From: Aquipseudomonas alcaligenes_A
GTDB lineage: Bacteria > Pseudomonadota > Gammaproteobacteria > Pseudomonadales > Pseudomonadaceae
Length of the DNA: 64,000 nucleotides
Assembly: GCA_048595745.1 (NCBI GenBank)
Contig: CP184361.1
Direction: 5' to 3' (one strand)
Shown: positions 1 through 8,787 of the stretch, piece after piece
Numbering within the stretch: the first letter of the stretch is position 1
Layout of the letters: each line of letters starts with the position of its first letter
Translations under genes and position numbers: made by a program
The notes under the pieces: model-generated
What the model was told of the DNA's origin: nothing
The model's database searches: none
Seen by the model: only the letters and a program-made list of their open reading frames with translations

Positions 1-786
1 CTGGAAAAGGCCTGCGGCATTTTGCTGGGGAGCAACAAGCAGTACCTGGTGTCCAGTCGTCTGAACAAGTTGATGGAGCAGCAGGGCATCAAGACGCTTG
101 GCGAGCTCGTGCAGAAGATGCAGGCTCAGCCCCGTGGTGGCCTGCGCGAGCAGGTCGTTGATGCCATGACCACCAACGAAACGCTGTGGTTCCGTGACAC
201 CTACCCCTTTGAGGTAATGAAGTCTCGGGTACTGCCGGAGTTGATCAAGGCCAATCCCAGTCAGCGTCTGCGTATCTGGTCAGCGGCCTGTTCCTCGGGG
301 CAGGAGCCCTATTCTTTGTCGATGACCATCGATGAGTTCGAAAAAACCAACCTTGGACAGCTCAAGGCGGGTGTGCAGATTGTGGCCACCGACCTGTCTC
401 CATCAATGCTGACCAACTGCAAGTCGGGCGAGTATGATAGCCTGGCCATGGGGCGAGGCTTGTCGCAGGAGCGGCTGCAGCGTTACTTCGATCCCAAGGG
501 GCCGGGCCGTTGGGTGGTCAAGCCGGCCATCAAGAGTCGCGTCGAGTTTCGTCCGCTGAATCTGCTGGAGAGCTACGCCTCGCTTGGCAAGTTCGACGTG
601 GTTTTTTGCCGGAACGTGCTGATCTACTTTTCCGCCGAGGTGAAGAAGGACATCCTCACCCGCATTCATGCCACGCTGAAGCCGGGCGGTTACCTGTTCC
701 TGGGGGCCTCGGAAGCACTCAATGGCTTGCCGGACCTGTACCAGATGGTCCAATGCAGTCCGGGGATTATTTACAAGGTGAAGTGA
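1..786 (+). CDS. cheR: Chemotaxis protein methyltransferase CheR (5' end cut by window)
   Basis: CheR transfers methyl groups from S-adenosylmethionine to glutamates of chemoreceptors, setting the adaptation level in chemotaxis. The frame is open from base 1, so the first roughly dozen codons lie outside; 261 residues are visible against about 275 usual. The N-terminal helical domain contains MTTNETLWFRD. The SAM-binding stretch is RIWSAACSSGQEPYS (about nt 270-315), and FCRNVLIYF (about nt 604-630) belongs to the catalytic domain. A strong terminator follows the stop. Lying directly before flgB agrees with a flagellar-chemotaxis cluster. The ATG at 22 is internal and should not be taken as the start. 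Confidence 0.95.
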   Translation: MEKACGILLGSNKQYLVSSRLNKLMEQQGIKTLGELVQKMQAQPRGGLREQVVDAMTTNETLWFRDTYPFEVMKSRVLPELIKANPSQRLRIWSAACSSGQEPYSLSMTIDEFEKTNLGQLKAGVQIVATDLSPSMLTNCKSGEYDSLAMGRGLSQERLQRYFDPKGPGRWVVKPAIKSRVEFRPLNLLESYASLGKFDVVFCRNVLIYFSAEVKKDILTRIHATLKPGGYLFLGASEALNGLPDLYQMVQCSPGIIYKVK

Positions 787-807
787 TTGACGCTCAGGCG
801 TACGCAG

Positions 808-834
808 ACGGGAGGCCATTGGCCTCCCGTTTTC
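808..834 (+). terminator. Rho-independent terminator after cheR
   Basis: A perfect 10-bp stem ACGGGAGGCC / GGCCTCCCGT with a 3-nt loop is followed by TTTTC. It separates cheR from the flgB promoter. Confidence 0.85.
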
Positions 835-963
835 GTTTGGGGCGGCAAAGGGTATTGCCGGTTTGCCGCTTTTCGTGGTCGGTAGCGGAAAAGCTTTGCC
901 GCTCAGCGCCTACAGGCATCGATAATATTGTTTAAGTTGTTGAAAAATAAGAATAAATATAAG

Positions 964-980
964 TGGCATGGCCTTTGCTA
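964..980 (+). promoter_or_regulatory. Sigma-54 (RpoN) promoter of flgB operon
   Basis: TGGCAT-N5-TTGCTA, with GG at 965-966 and GC at 977-978, has the invariant -24/-12 spacing of sigma-54 promoters. It lies about 40 nt before the flgB ATG. Pseudomonas flgBCDE genes are known RpoN/FleQ targets. Confidence 0.85.
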
Positions 981-1020
981 AATCTCAGGCACGAAGCCCA
1001 AACGGCAAAGGTTCCAGGTC

Positions 1021-1428
1021 ATGAGTATCAGTTTCTCCAAAGCCCTCGGCATCCATGAATCGGCCCTGAACTTCCGCGCTCAGCGCGCCGAAGTGCTCGC
1101 CAACAACATCGCCAACGCGGATACCCCGGGTTACAGGGCGCGTGACCTCGATTTCGCTGCCGTACTCGCCGCGCAGAATGAGCAGCAGGGCAGCAAGCAA
1201 TTTGGCCTGAACCGCACCGACAGCCAGCACATTGCCGCCGACGGCATCCAGCTGGCCGACCCAGGGCTGCGCTACCGCATCCCACTCCACCCGTCCATCG
1301 ACCAGAACACCGTCGACATGCAGCAGGAGCAGGCCAATTACGCCGAGAACGCGGTGCAGTTCCAGGCCAGCTTCACTTTTCTCAATAGCAAGTTCAAAGG
1401 GCTGATTGGCGCCCTGCGCGGCGAATAA
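1021..1428 (+). CDS. flgB: Flagellar basal-body rod protein FlgB
   Basis: FlgB is the proximal rod subunit of the flagellar basal body, exported by the flagellar type III apparatus and assembled in the periplasm. The 135-residue length is normal. The N-terminal rod/hook signature LANNIANADTPGYRARD is present around residues 29-45, followed by a glutamine-rich C-terminal heptad helix. There is no signal peptide, as expected for a type III substrate. It is the first gene of flgBCDE, 40 nt after a sigma-54 element, and is followed 14 nt later by flgC. Confidence 0.97.
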   Translation: MSISFSKALGIHESALNFRAQRAEVLANNIANADTPGYRARDLDFAAVLAAQNEQQGSKQFGLNRTDSQHIAADGIQLADPGLRYRIPLHPSIDQNTVDMQQEQANYAENAVQFQASFTFLNSKFKGLIGALRGE

Positions 1429-1442
1429 GGGAGGTCACGAAC

Positions 1443-1886
1443 ATGTCACTCGCCAGTGTCTTCAACATCGCCGGTACCGGTATGAGCGCCCAGAGCACTC
1501 GCCTGAACACTATCTCCAGCAACATTGCCAACGCCGAGACGGTTTCTTCCAGCATCGACCAGACCTATCGCGCGCGTCATCCGGTGTTCGCCACGGTGTT
1601 CGAGTCGACCATGGATGGTGACCGTGGTTCGTTGTTCGCTGATCAGGATCAGGCTGGTCGCGGCGTGCAGGTGCTGGGCGTGGTCGAGGATCAGAGCAGC
1701 CTGATGCCGCGCTATGAACCCAACCACCCGGCGGCGGACGAGAAGGGCTACGTGTACTACCCGAACGTCAACGTGGTCGAGGAGATGGCCGACATGATCT
1801 CGGCCAGCCGCAACTTCCAGACCAACGTGGAAATGATGAATACCGCCAAGCAGATGATGCAGCGCGTGCTGACCCTGGGCCAGTAA
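1443..1886 (+). CDS. flgC: Flagellar basal-body rod protein FlgC
   Basis: FlgC is a proximal rod protein that polymerises with FlgB and FlgF between the MS ring and the distal rod. The product has 147 residues. The N-terminal flg_bb_rod motif NTISSNIANAETVSSS starts near residue 20, and the C-terminal amphipathic helix carries NVNVVEEMADMISASRNFQ. A GGGAGG ribosome-binding site lies before the ATG. It belongs to the flgBCDE transcript. Confidence 0.97.
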   Translation: MSLASVFNIAGTGMSAQSTRLNTISSNIANAETVSSSIDQTYRARHPVFATVFESTMDGDRGSLFADQDQAGRGVQVLGVVEDQSSLMPRYEPNHPAADEKGYVYYPNVNVVEEMADMISASRNFQTNVEMMNTAKQMMQRVLTLGQ

Positions 1887-1908
1887 GCGGCGAACGAGGA
1901 GCGAGACA

Positions 1909-2577
1909 ATGAGTGTCAGTGGCGTCAGTTCCGTACTGGACCAGTATCAGATCAAGCAGGAAACCACCCAGAAGAAGGATCTCGGCAAGAACGAGTTTCT
2001 GGAACTGCTGGTGGCTCAGTTGAACAACCAGAATCCCCTGGAGCCCCAGGAAAACGGTGAGTTCATCGCCCAGCTGGCGCAGTTCAGTCAGGTCGAGGGC
2101 ATCGAGAAGCTCAACACCAGCATGGGCTCGCTGCTCTCCGGATATCAGTCCTCGCAGGCCTTGCAAGCGTCTTCGCTGGTCGGGCGCAAGGTGATAGTGC
2201 CGACCGAGAAGGCGGTGGTGGACACCAGCGAAACCTTCAAAGGCAGCCTGGTTCTGCCGGTGACCAGCAGCAACGTTTACGTCAACGTTTACGACAGCGC
2301 CGGCAAGGCGGTAAGCCGGGTCAACCTCGGGCAGCAGGCGGCAGGCAATGTGAGCTTCATGTGGGACGGCAAGGATTCGAGCGGCAATCTCTTGCCGCCT
2401 GGTACCTACAAGTTCGAGGCGCAGGCTACCTACGCCGACGGCACCAAAGGCCTTTACACCCTGTTGCCGGCCAACGTCGACAGCGTCGCGCTGGGGCAGA
2501 ACGGTGGCGAAATGAAGCTCAACCTGGCGGGTATCGGCAGCGTGCCGCTCTCGCAAGTCCAGATCATCGGTCAGTAA
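1909..2577 (+). CDS. flgD: Flagellar hook-capping protein FlgD
   Basis: FlgD forms the temporary cap on which FlgE hook subunits assemble and is later displaced by FlgK. The product has 222 residues. The N-terminal FlgD motif KNEFLELLVAQLNNQNPLEP lies about residues 25-45. The C-terminal half has the Ig/Tudor-like hook-cap fold, with WDGKDSSGNLLPPGTYKFE matching FlgD_ig. A GAGGAGCGAG ribosome-binding site precedes the ATG. The position between flgC and flgE is the standard one. Confidence 0.96.
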   Translation: MSVSGVSSVLDQYQIKQETTQKKDLGKNEFLELLVAQLNNQNPLEPQENGEFIAQLAQFSQVEGIEKLNTSMGSLLSGYQSSQALQASSLVGRKVIVPTEKAVVDTSETFKGSLVLPVTSSNVYVNVYDSAGKAVSRVNLGQQAAGNVSFMWDGKDSSGNLLPPGTYKFEAQATYADGTKGLYTLLPANVDSVALGQNGGEMKLNLAGIGSVPLSQVQIIGQ

Positions 2578-2601
2578 CCCTCAGGCTGTAAGGAGTTCAC
2601 C

Positions 2602-3951
2602 ATGGCTTTCAATATCGGTCTCAGTGGTCTGCGGGCGGCTACCAGCGACCTCAACGTTACTGGTAACAACATCGCCAATGCCGGCACTGCGGGATTCAAG
2701 CAGTCGCGTGCCGAGTTTGCCGACGTCTACGCTGCCTCGGTGCTCGGTACGGGCTCCAATCCGCAGGGGAGTGGTGTATTGCTGGCGGACGTGTCGCAGC
2801 TGTTCAACCAGGGCAACATCAACTACACCCAGAACGCTCTGGATCTGGCGATCAACGGCAACGGCTTCTTCGTTACCAGCAACAACGGTGAGATCAGCTA
2901 TACCCGTGCCGGATACTTCGGTACTGATCGAGATGGCTACGTAGTCAACAACTTTGGGTATCGCCTGCAGGGCTACGCGGTGGACGCTGCGGGCAATCTA
3001 CAGAACGGCATTGTCGATGATATTCAGATTCGTACCGCTGCTCAGTCGCCTCGCGCTACGGAGCAACTGACACAGACTTTCAACCTCAACTCAAACAGCA
3101 CGGTTCCCACAACGACGCCGTTCAACCCCGCAGATCCGAAAACCTATAACTCGTCGACCTCGACCAACATTTACGACACTCAGGGTAATGCCCACGTTCT
3201 AACCCAGTATTTTGTCAAGACTGGCGCCAATACCTGGAACATGAACGTTCTGATCGACGGGCGTAACCCTGCCAACCCGCAAAGTGTCTTGGTTGCTCCT
3301 GGTCCGCCCCCTGTTTATGACAACACTGCCGGCACCACGCCCTTTACCGCGGCTCTGACTTTCAGTGCTTCGGGGCAGTTGTTGTCGACGACCAGCACCG
3401 ACTTCACGGTCAACGCCGATGGCACGCTATCCATGACCAACTGGACGCCGGCAGCGCCTGATAACTCCACTCCGCCGGTGTGGAGCGCCAATGGTGCCAA
3501 CGATGCGGCGGCTGGTGTGACTATCGATTACCGTGCAGCCACCCAGTTCGCCAGCGCCTTCGCTGTGACTGCCGTCAGCCAGGATGGCTACACCACCGGC
3601 GAGCTGGCCGGTCTGGAGATTGATGACACCGGTGTGATCTTCGCGCGCTATACCAATGGTCAGTCGCTGGTTCAGGGGCAGGTTGTGCTCGCCAACTTCG
3701 CCAACGTGCAGGGGCTGACGCCGGTCGGCAAGACGGCCTGGGTACAGTCCTTCCAGTCCGGTGAGCCGGTAGTGGGAACGCCGCGCTCCGGCACTCTTGG
3801 TGCTCTGCAGGCGGGTGCCCTGGAGGACTCCAACGTCGAGTTGTCGGACCAGCTGGTGAACCTGATCGTGGCGCAGCGCAACTACCAAGCCAACGCCAAG
3901 ACCATCGAAACCGAAAGCGCCATCACCCAGACCATCATCAACCTGCGTTGA
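2602..3951 (+). CDS. flgE: Flagellar hook protein FlgE
   Basis: FlgE builds the universal-joint hook. The 449-residue product has the N-terminal rod/hook motif (LNVTGNNIANAGTAGFKQSR, about residues 14-33), a FlgE D2-type middle region, and the conserved C-terminal helix with LVNLIVAQRNYQANAKTIET. The middle part (about nt 3000-3500), which encodes surface-exposed D2, uses more AT-rich codons than the ends, a usual sign of rapid change in exposed hook domains. It ends the flgBCDE unit; terminator hairpins follow and flgF has its own promoter. Confidence 0.97.
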   Translation: MAFNIGLSGLRAATSDLNVTGNNIANAGTAGFKQSRAEFADVYAASVLGTGSNPQGSGVLLADVSQLFNQGNINYTQNALDLAINGNGFFVTSNNGEISYTRAGYFGTDRDGYVVNNFGYRLQGYAVDAAGNLQNGIVDDIQIRTAAQSPRATEQLTQTFNLNSNSTVPTTTPFNPADPKTYNSSTSTNIYDTQGNAHVLTQYFVKTGANTWNMNVLIDGRNPANPQSVLVAPGPPPVYDNTAGTTPFTAALTFSASGQLLSTTSTDFTVNADGTLSMTNWTPAAPDNSTPPVWSANGANDAAAGVTIDYRAATQFASAFAVTAVSQDGYTTGELAGLEIDDTGVIFARYTNGQSLVQGQVVLANFANVQGLTPVGKTAWVQSFQSGEPVVGTPRSGTLGALQAGALEDSNVELSDQLVNLIVAQRNYQANAKTIETESAITQTIINLR

Positions 3952-3963
3952 TGAGTGGAGGAG

Positions 3964-4034
3964 GGGCTTGCCGGCAGCGGCAAGCCCTCGCCGCCGGCTG
4001 TTGAAAAGGCTTCTCAGGAAGTCTTTTCTTGTTT
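3964..4034 (+). terminator. Tandem hairpins ending the flgBCDE unit
   Basis: The first hairpin (3964-3987) has the stem GGGCTTGCCG / CGGCAAGCCC with a 4-nt loop and no T run. The second (4004-4027) has AAAAGGCTTC / GAAGTCTTTT with loop TCAG and one G-T pair, followed by a T-rich tract. The second looks like the true intrinsic terminator. Confidence 0.6.
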
Positions 4035-4078
4035 TAAAAGTTATTAAATATCAATTAGATAGGATTTATATTGGTATC

Positions 4079-4094
4079 TGGCACAGGGTTTGCT
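4079..4094 (+). promoter_or_regulatory. Sigma-54 (RpoN) promoter of flgF operon
   Basis: TGGCAC-N5-TTGCT is a full consensus -24/-12 element, 55 nt before the flgF start. It makes flgFGHIJKL a second transcription unit, separate from flgBCDE. Confidence 0.88.
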
Positions 4095-4148
4095 GTAGAG
4101 CAGGTAACGAAGTTATGAGCGGCAACAAGCCGACCTGCGGAGCAAACC

Positions 4149-4892
4149 ATGGACAAGATGCTGTACATCTCCATGACTGGCGCCAGCCAGAACACCCTGG
4201 CGCAGCGTGCCCACGCCAACAACCTGGCGAACATCTCCACCACCGGTTTTCGTCGCGACTATGAGCAGGCGCGTTCGATGCCGGTGTTCGGCGACAGCTA
4301 TCCGGCGCGCGTCTATGCGATGACCGAGCGCCCTGCCACCGACTTCACGCCCGGCACCTTGCAGGAAACCGGGAGAGAGCTGGATGTGGCTGTGGACGGG
4401 CAGGGCTGGGTGGCCGTGCAGGCGGCCGATGGCAGCGAGGCCTACGTGCGTACCGCTAGCCTGCAGATCGACGCTCTCGGCCAGTTGCGCACCGGCAATG
4501 GTTTGCCGGTGCTCGGCAACGGCGGGCCGATTGCCATCCCGCCAGAGCAAAAAGTCGAGATCGGCCAGGACGGCACTATCAGCATCCGAGCGCTTGGCGA
4601 GGCGCCGAGCGTGATGGCCGAGGTGGACCGCATCAAGCTGGTTAACCCCGACCCCAAAACCCTGACCAAGGGCACCGATGGCCTGATCCGGGTCAAGGAT
4701 GCAACGGGGCCCCAGGAGGTGGATGCCAATGTGCGTCTTACCTCGGGGTTCCTCGAATCGAGCAACGTCAATGCCGTCGAGGAGATGACTGCCATCCTCT
4801 CGCTGTCCCGCCAGTTCGAATTGCACGTGAAGATGATGCGCACCGCCGAAGACGGTGCGTCGGCCATGGCACGGGTCATGCAAATCAGCTGA
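4149..4892 (+). CDS. flgF: Flagellar proximal rod protein FlgF
   Basis: FlgF is a rod subunit placed between FlgB/FlgC and the distal rod FlgG. The product has 247 residues. The N-terminal signature AHANNLANISTTGFRRDYEQ lies about residues 21-40, the central repeat ELDVAVDGQGWVAVQ is typical of FlgF/FlgG, and the C-terminal helix carries SNVNAVEEMTAILSLSRQFE. It is the first gene downstream of a consensus sigma-54 promoter and is followed by flgG after 46 nt. Confidence 0.96.
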   Translation: MDKMLYISMTGASQNTLAQRAHANNLANISTTGFRRDYEQARSMPVFGDSYPARVYAMTERPATDFTPGTLQETGRELDVAVDGQGWVAVQAADGSEAYVRTASLQIDALGQLRTGNGLPVLGNGGPIAIPPEQKVEIGQDGTISIRALGEAPSVMAEVDRIKLVNPDPKTLTKGTDGLIRVKDATGPQEVDANVRLTSGFLESSNVNAVEEMTAILSLSRQFELHVKMMRTAEDGASAMARVMQIS

Positions 4893-4938
4893 TTAATAAC
4901 GCGAAGCGCCATGAAACCGGCGCTCGAGGAGAACGAAC

Positions 4939-5724
4939 ATGCTTCCGGCTCTGTGGGTTGCCAAAACCGGTCTGTCTGCTCAAGACATGAACCTGACCAC
5001 CATATCCAACAACCTGGCCAATGTTTCGACCACCGGCTTCAAGCGCGATCGCGCCGACTTCGAGGATCTGCTGTATCAGATTCGTCGCCAGCCCGGTGGC
5101 CAGTCCAGCCAGGACAGCGAGCTGCCCACCGGCCTGCAGCTGGGTACCGGTGTGCGCATCGCCGGCACGCAGAAGATCTTTACCACCGGCAGCCTGCAAA
5201 CCACCGAGCAACCATTGGACATGGCTGTCAACGGCCGTGGTTTCTTCCAGATCCTGATGCCCGATGGCACGGTCGGCTATACCCGGGACGGCAGTTTTCA
5301 CCTGGACTCGAACGGTCAGATTGTCACGTCAAACGGTTTCCCTCTGGAGCCGGCCATCGTCCTGCCCGCTGAGGTGCAGACGTTCACCGTCGGTGAGGAT
5401 GGGACCGTGTCGGTCACTACCGCTGGCAATCCGGCCGCACAGGTGATCGGCAACATCCAGACTGCCGATTTCGTCAACCCGGCCGGCCTGCAGGCCATTG
5501 GCAACAACCTGTTCATGGAAACCGCCTCCAGCGGTGCGCCGCAAGTCGGTACGCCCGGCCTGACCGGCCTCGGCACCGTGCTGCAGAACACCCTGGAGAA
5601 CTCTAACGTCAGCGTGGTCGAGGAGCTGGTCAACATGATCACCACGCAGCGCGCCTACGAGATGAACTCCAAGGTGATCTCCACCTCGGACCAGATGCTC
5701 TCCTTCATCACGCAGAACCTTTAA
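4939..5724 (+). CDS. flgG: Flagellar distal rod protein FlgG
   Basis: FlgG forms the distal rod that crosses the peptidoglycan and outer membrane inside the P and L rings. The 261-residue product is the normal length. The N-terminus carries NLTTISNNLANVSTTGFKRD, the middle carries PLDMAVNGRGFFQI, and the C-terminus carries NVSVVEELVNMITTQRAYEM. The GAGGAGAACG ribosome-binding site before the ATG is strong. It is a paralogue of the preceding FlgF, in the usual order. Confidence 0.97.
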   Translation: MLPALWVAKTGLSAQDMNLTTISNNLANVSTTGFKRDRADFEDLLYQIRRQPGGQSSQDSELPTGLQLGTGVRIAGTQKIFTTGSLQTTEQPLDMAVNGRGFFQILMPDGTVGYTRDGSFHLDSNGQIVTSNGFPLEPAIVLPAEVQTFTVGEDGTVSVTTAGNPAAQVIGNIQTADFVNPAGLQAIGNNLFMETASSGAPQVGTPGLTGLGTVLQNTLENSNVSVVEELVNMITTQRAYEMNSKVISTSDQMLSFITQNL

Positions 5725-5782
5725 TACTGCAGGCGCCCCAGGCGCCAGCAGCTAGCAACACGAACGCCGTGAGGTAGTGGTT

Positions 5783-6496
5783 ATGAACCGGCCGATGATT
5801 CTTTTTCCCCTGCTGGCCAGTCTGGTCCTGAGCGGCTGCGTGACGCCGCCGCCGAAGCCGGATGACCCCTACTATGCACCGGTACTGCCGCGCACTCCGC
5901 TGCCGGCGGCGCAGAATAGCGGTGCCATCTACCAGCCCGGCTTCGAGACCAATCTGTACGATGATCGCAAGGCCTACCGCGTCGGCGACATCATCACCAT
6001 CACGCTCAGCGAGCGGACCCAGGCGAGCAAGAAGGCCGGCTCCAGCATGTCCAAGGACAGCAGCGCCAACCTCGGCCTGACCTCGCTGTTCGGGGGTGGC
6101 GTCTCCATCGACAACCCCAGCACCAGCCTCAACCCGCTCAAGGCCGAAGACCTCAGCCTGGATGTGGGCTACAGCGGCACCCGCGATACCGATGGCGAGA
6201 GCGACGCGAATCAGAGCAACAGCCTGACCGGCTCCATCACCGTGACCGTGGCTGAGGTGCTGCCCAACGGCATCCTCGCCGTGCGTGGCGAGAAGTGGAT
6301 GACTCTCAACACCGGCGACGAGCTTGTGCGCATCGCCGGGCTGGTGCGTGCCGACGATATTGCCACCGACAACACGGTGTCCTCGACCCGTATCGCCAAT
6401 GCCCGTATCACCTATTCGGGCACCGGTGCCTTCGCCGATGCCAGCCAGCCAGGCTGGTTCGATCGCTTCTTCATGAACCCGCTGTTCCCGTTCTGA
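5783..6496 (+). CDS. flgH: Flagellar L-ring lipoprotein FlgH
   Basis: FlgH is the outer-membrane L-ring bushing around the distal rod. The product has 237 residues from the ATG at 5783. That start is preferred over the in-frame GTG at 5777 because the GAGG at 5771-5774 is then spaced 8 nt. A lipoprotein signal peptide ends in the lipobox LSGC (about residues 14-17). The core carries YRVGDIITITLSERTQASK and the C-terminus ends in typical FlgH form. The flgG-flgH gap holds a short GGCGCC hairpin. It is co-transcribed with flgG and flgI. Confidence 0.96.
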   Translation: MNRPMILFPLLASLVLSGCVTPPPKPDDPYYAPVLPRTPLPAAQNSGAIYQPGFETNLYDDRKAYRVGDIITITLSERTQASKKAGSSMSKDSSANLGLTSLFGGGVSIDNPSTSLNPLKAEDLSLDVGYSGTRDTDGESDANQSNSLTGSITVTVAEVLPNGILAVRGEKWMTLNTGDELVRIAGLVRADDIATDNTVSSTRIANARITYSGTGAFADASQPGWFDRFFMNPLFPF

Positions 6497-6510
6497 GCAG
6501 GTAGACGACC

Positions 6511-7611
6511 ATGAAACGACTGCTTTGCGTCTTCTGCCTGCTGCTCGCCACTAGCGCCGTGCAGGCCGAACGCCTGAAGGATCTGGCCAGCATCCAGGGC
6601 GTGCGCAGCAACCAGCTGATCGGCTACGGCCTGGTGGTCGGCCTCAATGGCACCGGCGACCAGACCACGCAGACGCCCTTCACCCTACAGACCTTCAACA
6701 ACATGCTGGCGCAGTTCGGCATCAAGGTGCCGACCGGTGGCGGCAACGTGCAGCTGAAGAACGTCGCTGCGGTGTCTGTGCACGCCGAGCTGCCGCCGTT
6801 CGCCAAGCCCGGGCAGACCCTGGACGTGACCATCTCCTCGATCGGCAACTCCAAGAGCCTGCGCGGCGGCAGCCTGCTGATGACGCCGCTCAAGGGTATC
6901 GACGGCAACGTCTACGCCATCGCCCAGGGCAACCTGGTGGTCGGCGGCTTCGACGCCGGCGGCGCCGATGGTTCGCGCATTACCGTCAACGTCCCCTCGG
7001 CCGGTCGCATCCCTGCGGGTGCCACCGTCGAGCGTCCGGTGGCGAGCGGTTTCGATCAGGGCAACAGCCTGACGCTGAACCTCAATCGTCCGGATTTCAC
7101 CACGGCGAAGAACATCGTCGACCAGATCAACGGCCTGCTAGGCCCGGGCGTGGCCCAGGCCATCGATGGCGGCTCGATCCGCGTCAGCGCGCCGCTGGAC
7201 CCCAATCAGCGCGTCGACTACCTGGCGGTGCTGGAGAACATCGAGATCGAGGCCGGCCAGGCCGCGGCCAAGGTCATCATCAACTCGCGTACCGGCACCA
7301 TTGTCATCGGCCAGAACGTCAAGGTGCAGCCGGCCGCGGTGACCCACGGCAGCCTGACCGTGACCATCAGCGAAGACCCCATCGTCAGCCAGCCCAACGC
7401 GCTGGCCGGCGGCCAGACCGCGGTGGTGCCGAATTCCAAGATCGATGCCGAACAGGAAGCCAAGCCGATGTTCAAGTTCGGTCCTGGCACCACGCTCGAC
7501 GAGATCGTTCGTGCGGTCAACCAGGTGGGCGCCGCGCCCTCCGACCTGATGGCCATCCTCGAGGCGCTCAAGCAAGCCGGCGCCTTGCAGGCCGACCTGA
7601 TCGTGATCTGA
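6511..7611 (+). CDS. flgI: Flagellar P-ring protein FlgI
   Basis: FlgI forms the periplasmic P ring in the peptidoglycan layer. The 366-residue product begins with a Sec signal peptide (MKRLLCVFCLLLATSAVQA, predicted cleavage after residue 19). The mature protein opens with ERLKDLASIQGVRSNQLIG and contains GLVVGLNGTGDQT, both characteristic of FlgI. The C-terminal segment (EIVRAVNQVGAAPSDLMAIL) is also standard. The GAGCAGGTAGACGACC spacer gives a modest ribosome-binding site. Confidence 0.97.
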   Translation: MKRLLCVFCLLLATSAVQAERLKDLASIQGVRSNQLIGYGLVVGLNGTGDQTTQTPFTLQTFNNMLAQFGIKVPTGGGNVQLKNVAAVSVHAELPPFAKPGQTLDVTISSIGNSKSLRGGSLLMTPLKGIDGNVYAIAQGNLVVGGFDAGGADGSRITVNVPSAGRIPAGATVERPVASGFDQGNSLTLNLNRPDFTTAKNIVDQINGLLGPGVAQAIDGGSIRVSAPLDPNQRVDYLAVLENIEIEAGQAAAKVIINSRTGTIVIGQNVKVQPAAVTHGSLTVTISEDPIVSQPNALAGGQTAVVPNSKIDAEQEAKPMFKFGPGTTLDEIVRAVNQVGAAPSDLMAILEALKQAGALQADLIVI

Positions 7612-7622
7612 AGGAGGCTGCC

Positions 7623-8777
7623 ATGGATTCCAGACTCGCAGCCGGCCTTGACAGCGGCGCCTATACCGACCTGAACCGGCTCAACCAGTTCAAGGTCGGC
7701 GGCGACAGCGAGAGCAACATCAAGAAGGTGGCTCAGGAGTTCGAGTCGCTGTTTCTCAACGAGATGCTGAAGTCGATGCGCAAGGCGAACGAAGTGTTCG
7801 GCGAAGGCAACTTCATGAACAGCAACGAGAGCAAGACCTACCAGGATATGCATGACCAGCAACTGGCCGTGACCCTGTCGAAGAACAAGGGGGGCATCGG
7901 CCTGGCGTCGGTGCTGGAGCGTCAGCTCAGCCAGATGAAGAGTGGACCGCAGCGGGTCAATCCGTTTGCCCAGGTCGAGGCGCCGCAGATCAGTGCGCGT
8001 GCCGGCGCGTTCAAACCTGCAGGGGAGACCGCTGGCAGCGTCCGTGATGACTCGCAATTGCTCAACCAGCGCCGTTTGAGTCTGCCGAGCAAGCTCACCG
8101 ACCGCCTGTTGGCCGGCATTGTGCCCGCCACCGAGGGTCAGCCGCTGGCCGCCAGCGACTGGGTCCCGGCGCAGGCCACTGCTGTGGCTGACAGCAAGCC
8201 GCTAAGCCTGGTCGACAGCGATGCCATCAGCGGTCGTCGCCTGGCTCAGCCGCCGCTGGCCAAGGGCAAGTCGGCATTCGACTCGGCGGCCGACTTTGTC
8301 GCCACCATGTTGCCGCTGGCCGAGGAGGCCGCACAGAAGATTGGTGTCGATGCCCGTTACCTGGTGGCCCAGGCTGCCCTGGAAACCGGCTGGGGCAAGT
8401 CGATCATTCGTCAGTCCGATGGCTCCAGCAGTCACAACCTGTTCGGCATCAAGGCTCACGGTGGCTGGCAGGGTGAATCGGCACGGGTGCTGACCACCGA
8501 ATACAAGGGGGGCGAGGCGGTGAAGGAGTCGGCTTCTTTCCGCGCCTACGACTCCTACCAGCAGAGCTTCAACGACTACGTGAGCTTCCTGCAGGGCAAT
8601 GGCCGCTATCAGGAAGCACTGGCGGCGGCCGATAACCCGGAACGCTTCGTGCGCGAGCTGCAGGAGGCTGGTTATGCCACCGATCCCCAGTATGCCCGCA
8701 AGATCGCGCAGATCGCCCGGCAGATGCAGACCTACCAGGCTGTGGCTGCGGCCGACAGTCCGATCACAAGGACCTGA
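7623..8777 (+). CDS. flgJ: Rod cap protein and peptidoglycan hydrolase FlgJ
   Basis: FlgJ caps the growing rod and cuts peptidoglycan so that the rod can pass. The 384-residue protein has the N-terminal rod-binding domain (about residues 30-110, with FESLFLNEMLKSMRKANEVF), a low-complexity linker, and a C-terminal glucosaminidase domain (about residues 225-370). The putative catalytic glutamate is in AALETGWGKS near residue 253. The two-domain form is the usual gammaproteobacterial one. A GGAGG ribosome-binding site precedes the ATG. Confidence 0.96.
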   Translation: MDSRLAAGLDSGAYTDLNRLNQFKVGGDSESNIKKVAQEFESLFLNEMLKSMRKANEVFGEGNFMNSNESKTYQDMHDQQLAVTLSKNKGGIGLASVLERQLSQMKSGPQRVNPFAQVEAPQISARAGAFKPAGETAGSVRDDSQLLNQRRLSLPSKLTDRLLAGIVPATEGQPLAASDWVPAQATAVADSKPLSLVDSDAISGRRLAQPPLAKGKSAFDSAADFVATMLPLAEEAAQKIGVDARYLVAQAALETGWGKSIIRQSDGSSSHNLFGIKAHGGWQGESARVLTTEYKGGEAVKESASFRAYDSYQQSFNDYVSFLQGNGRYQEALAAADNPERFVRELQEAGYATDPQYARKIAQIARQMQTYQAVAAADSPITRT

Positions 8778-8787
8778 GAGCTGAATC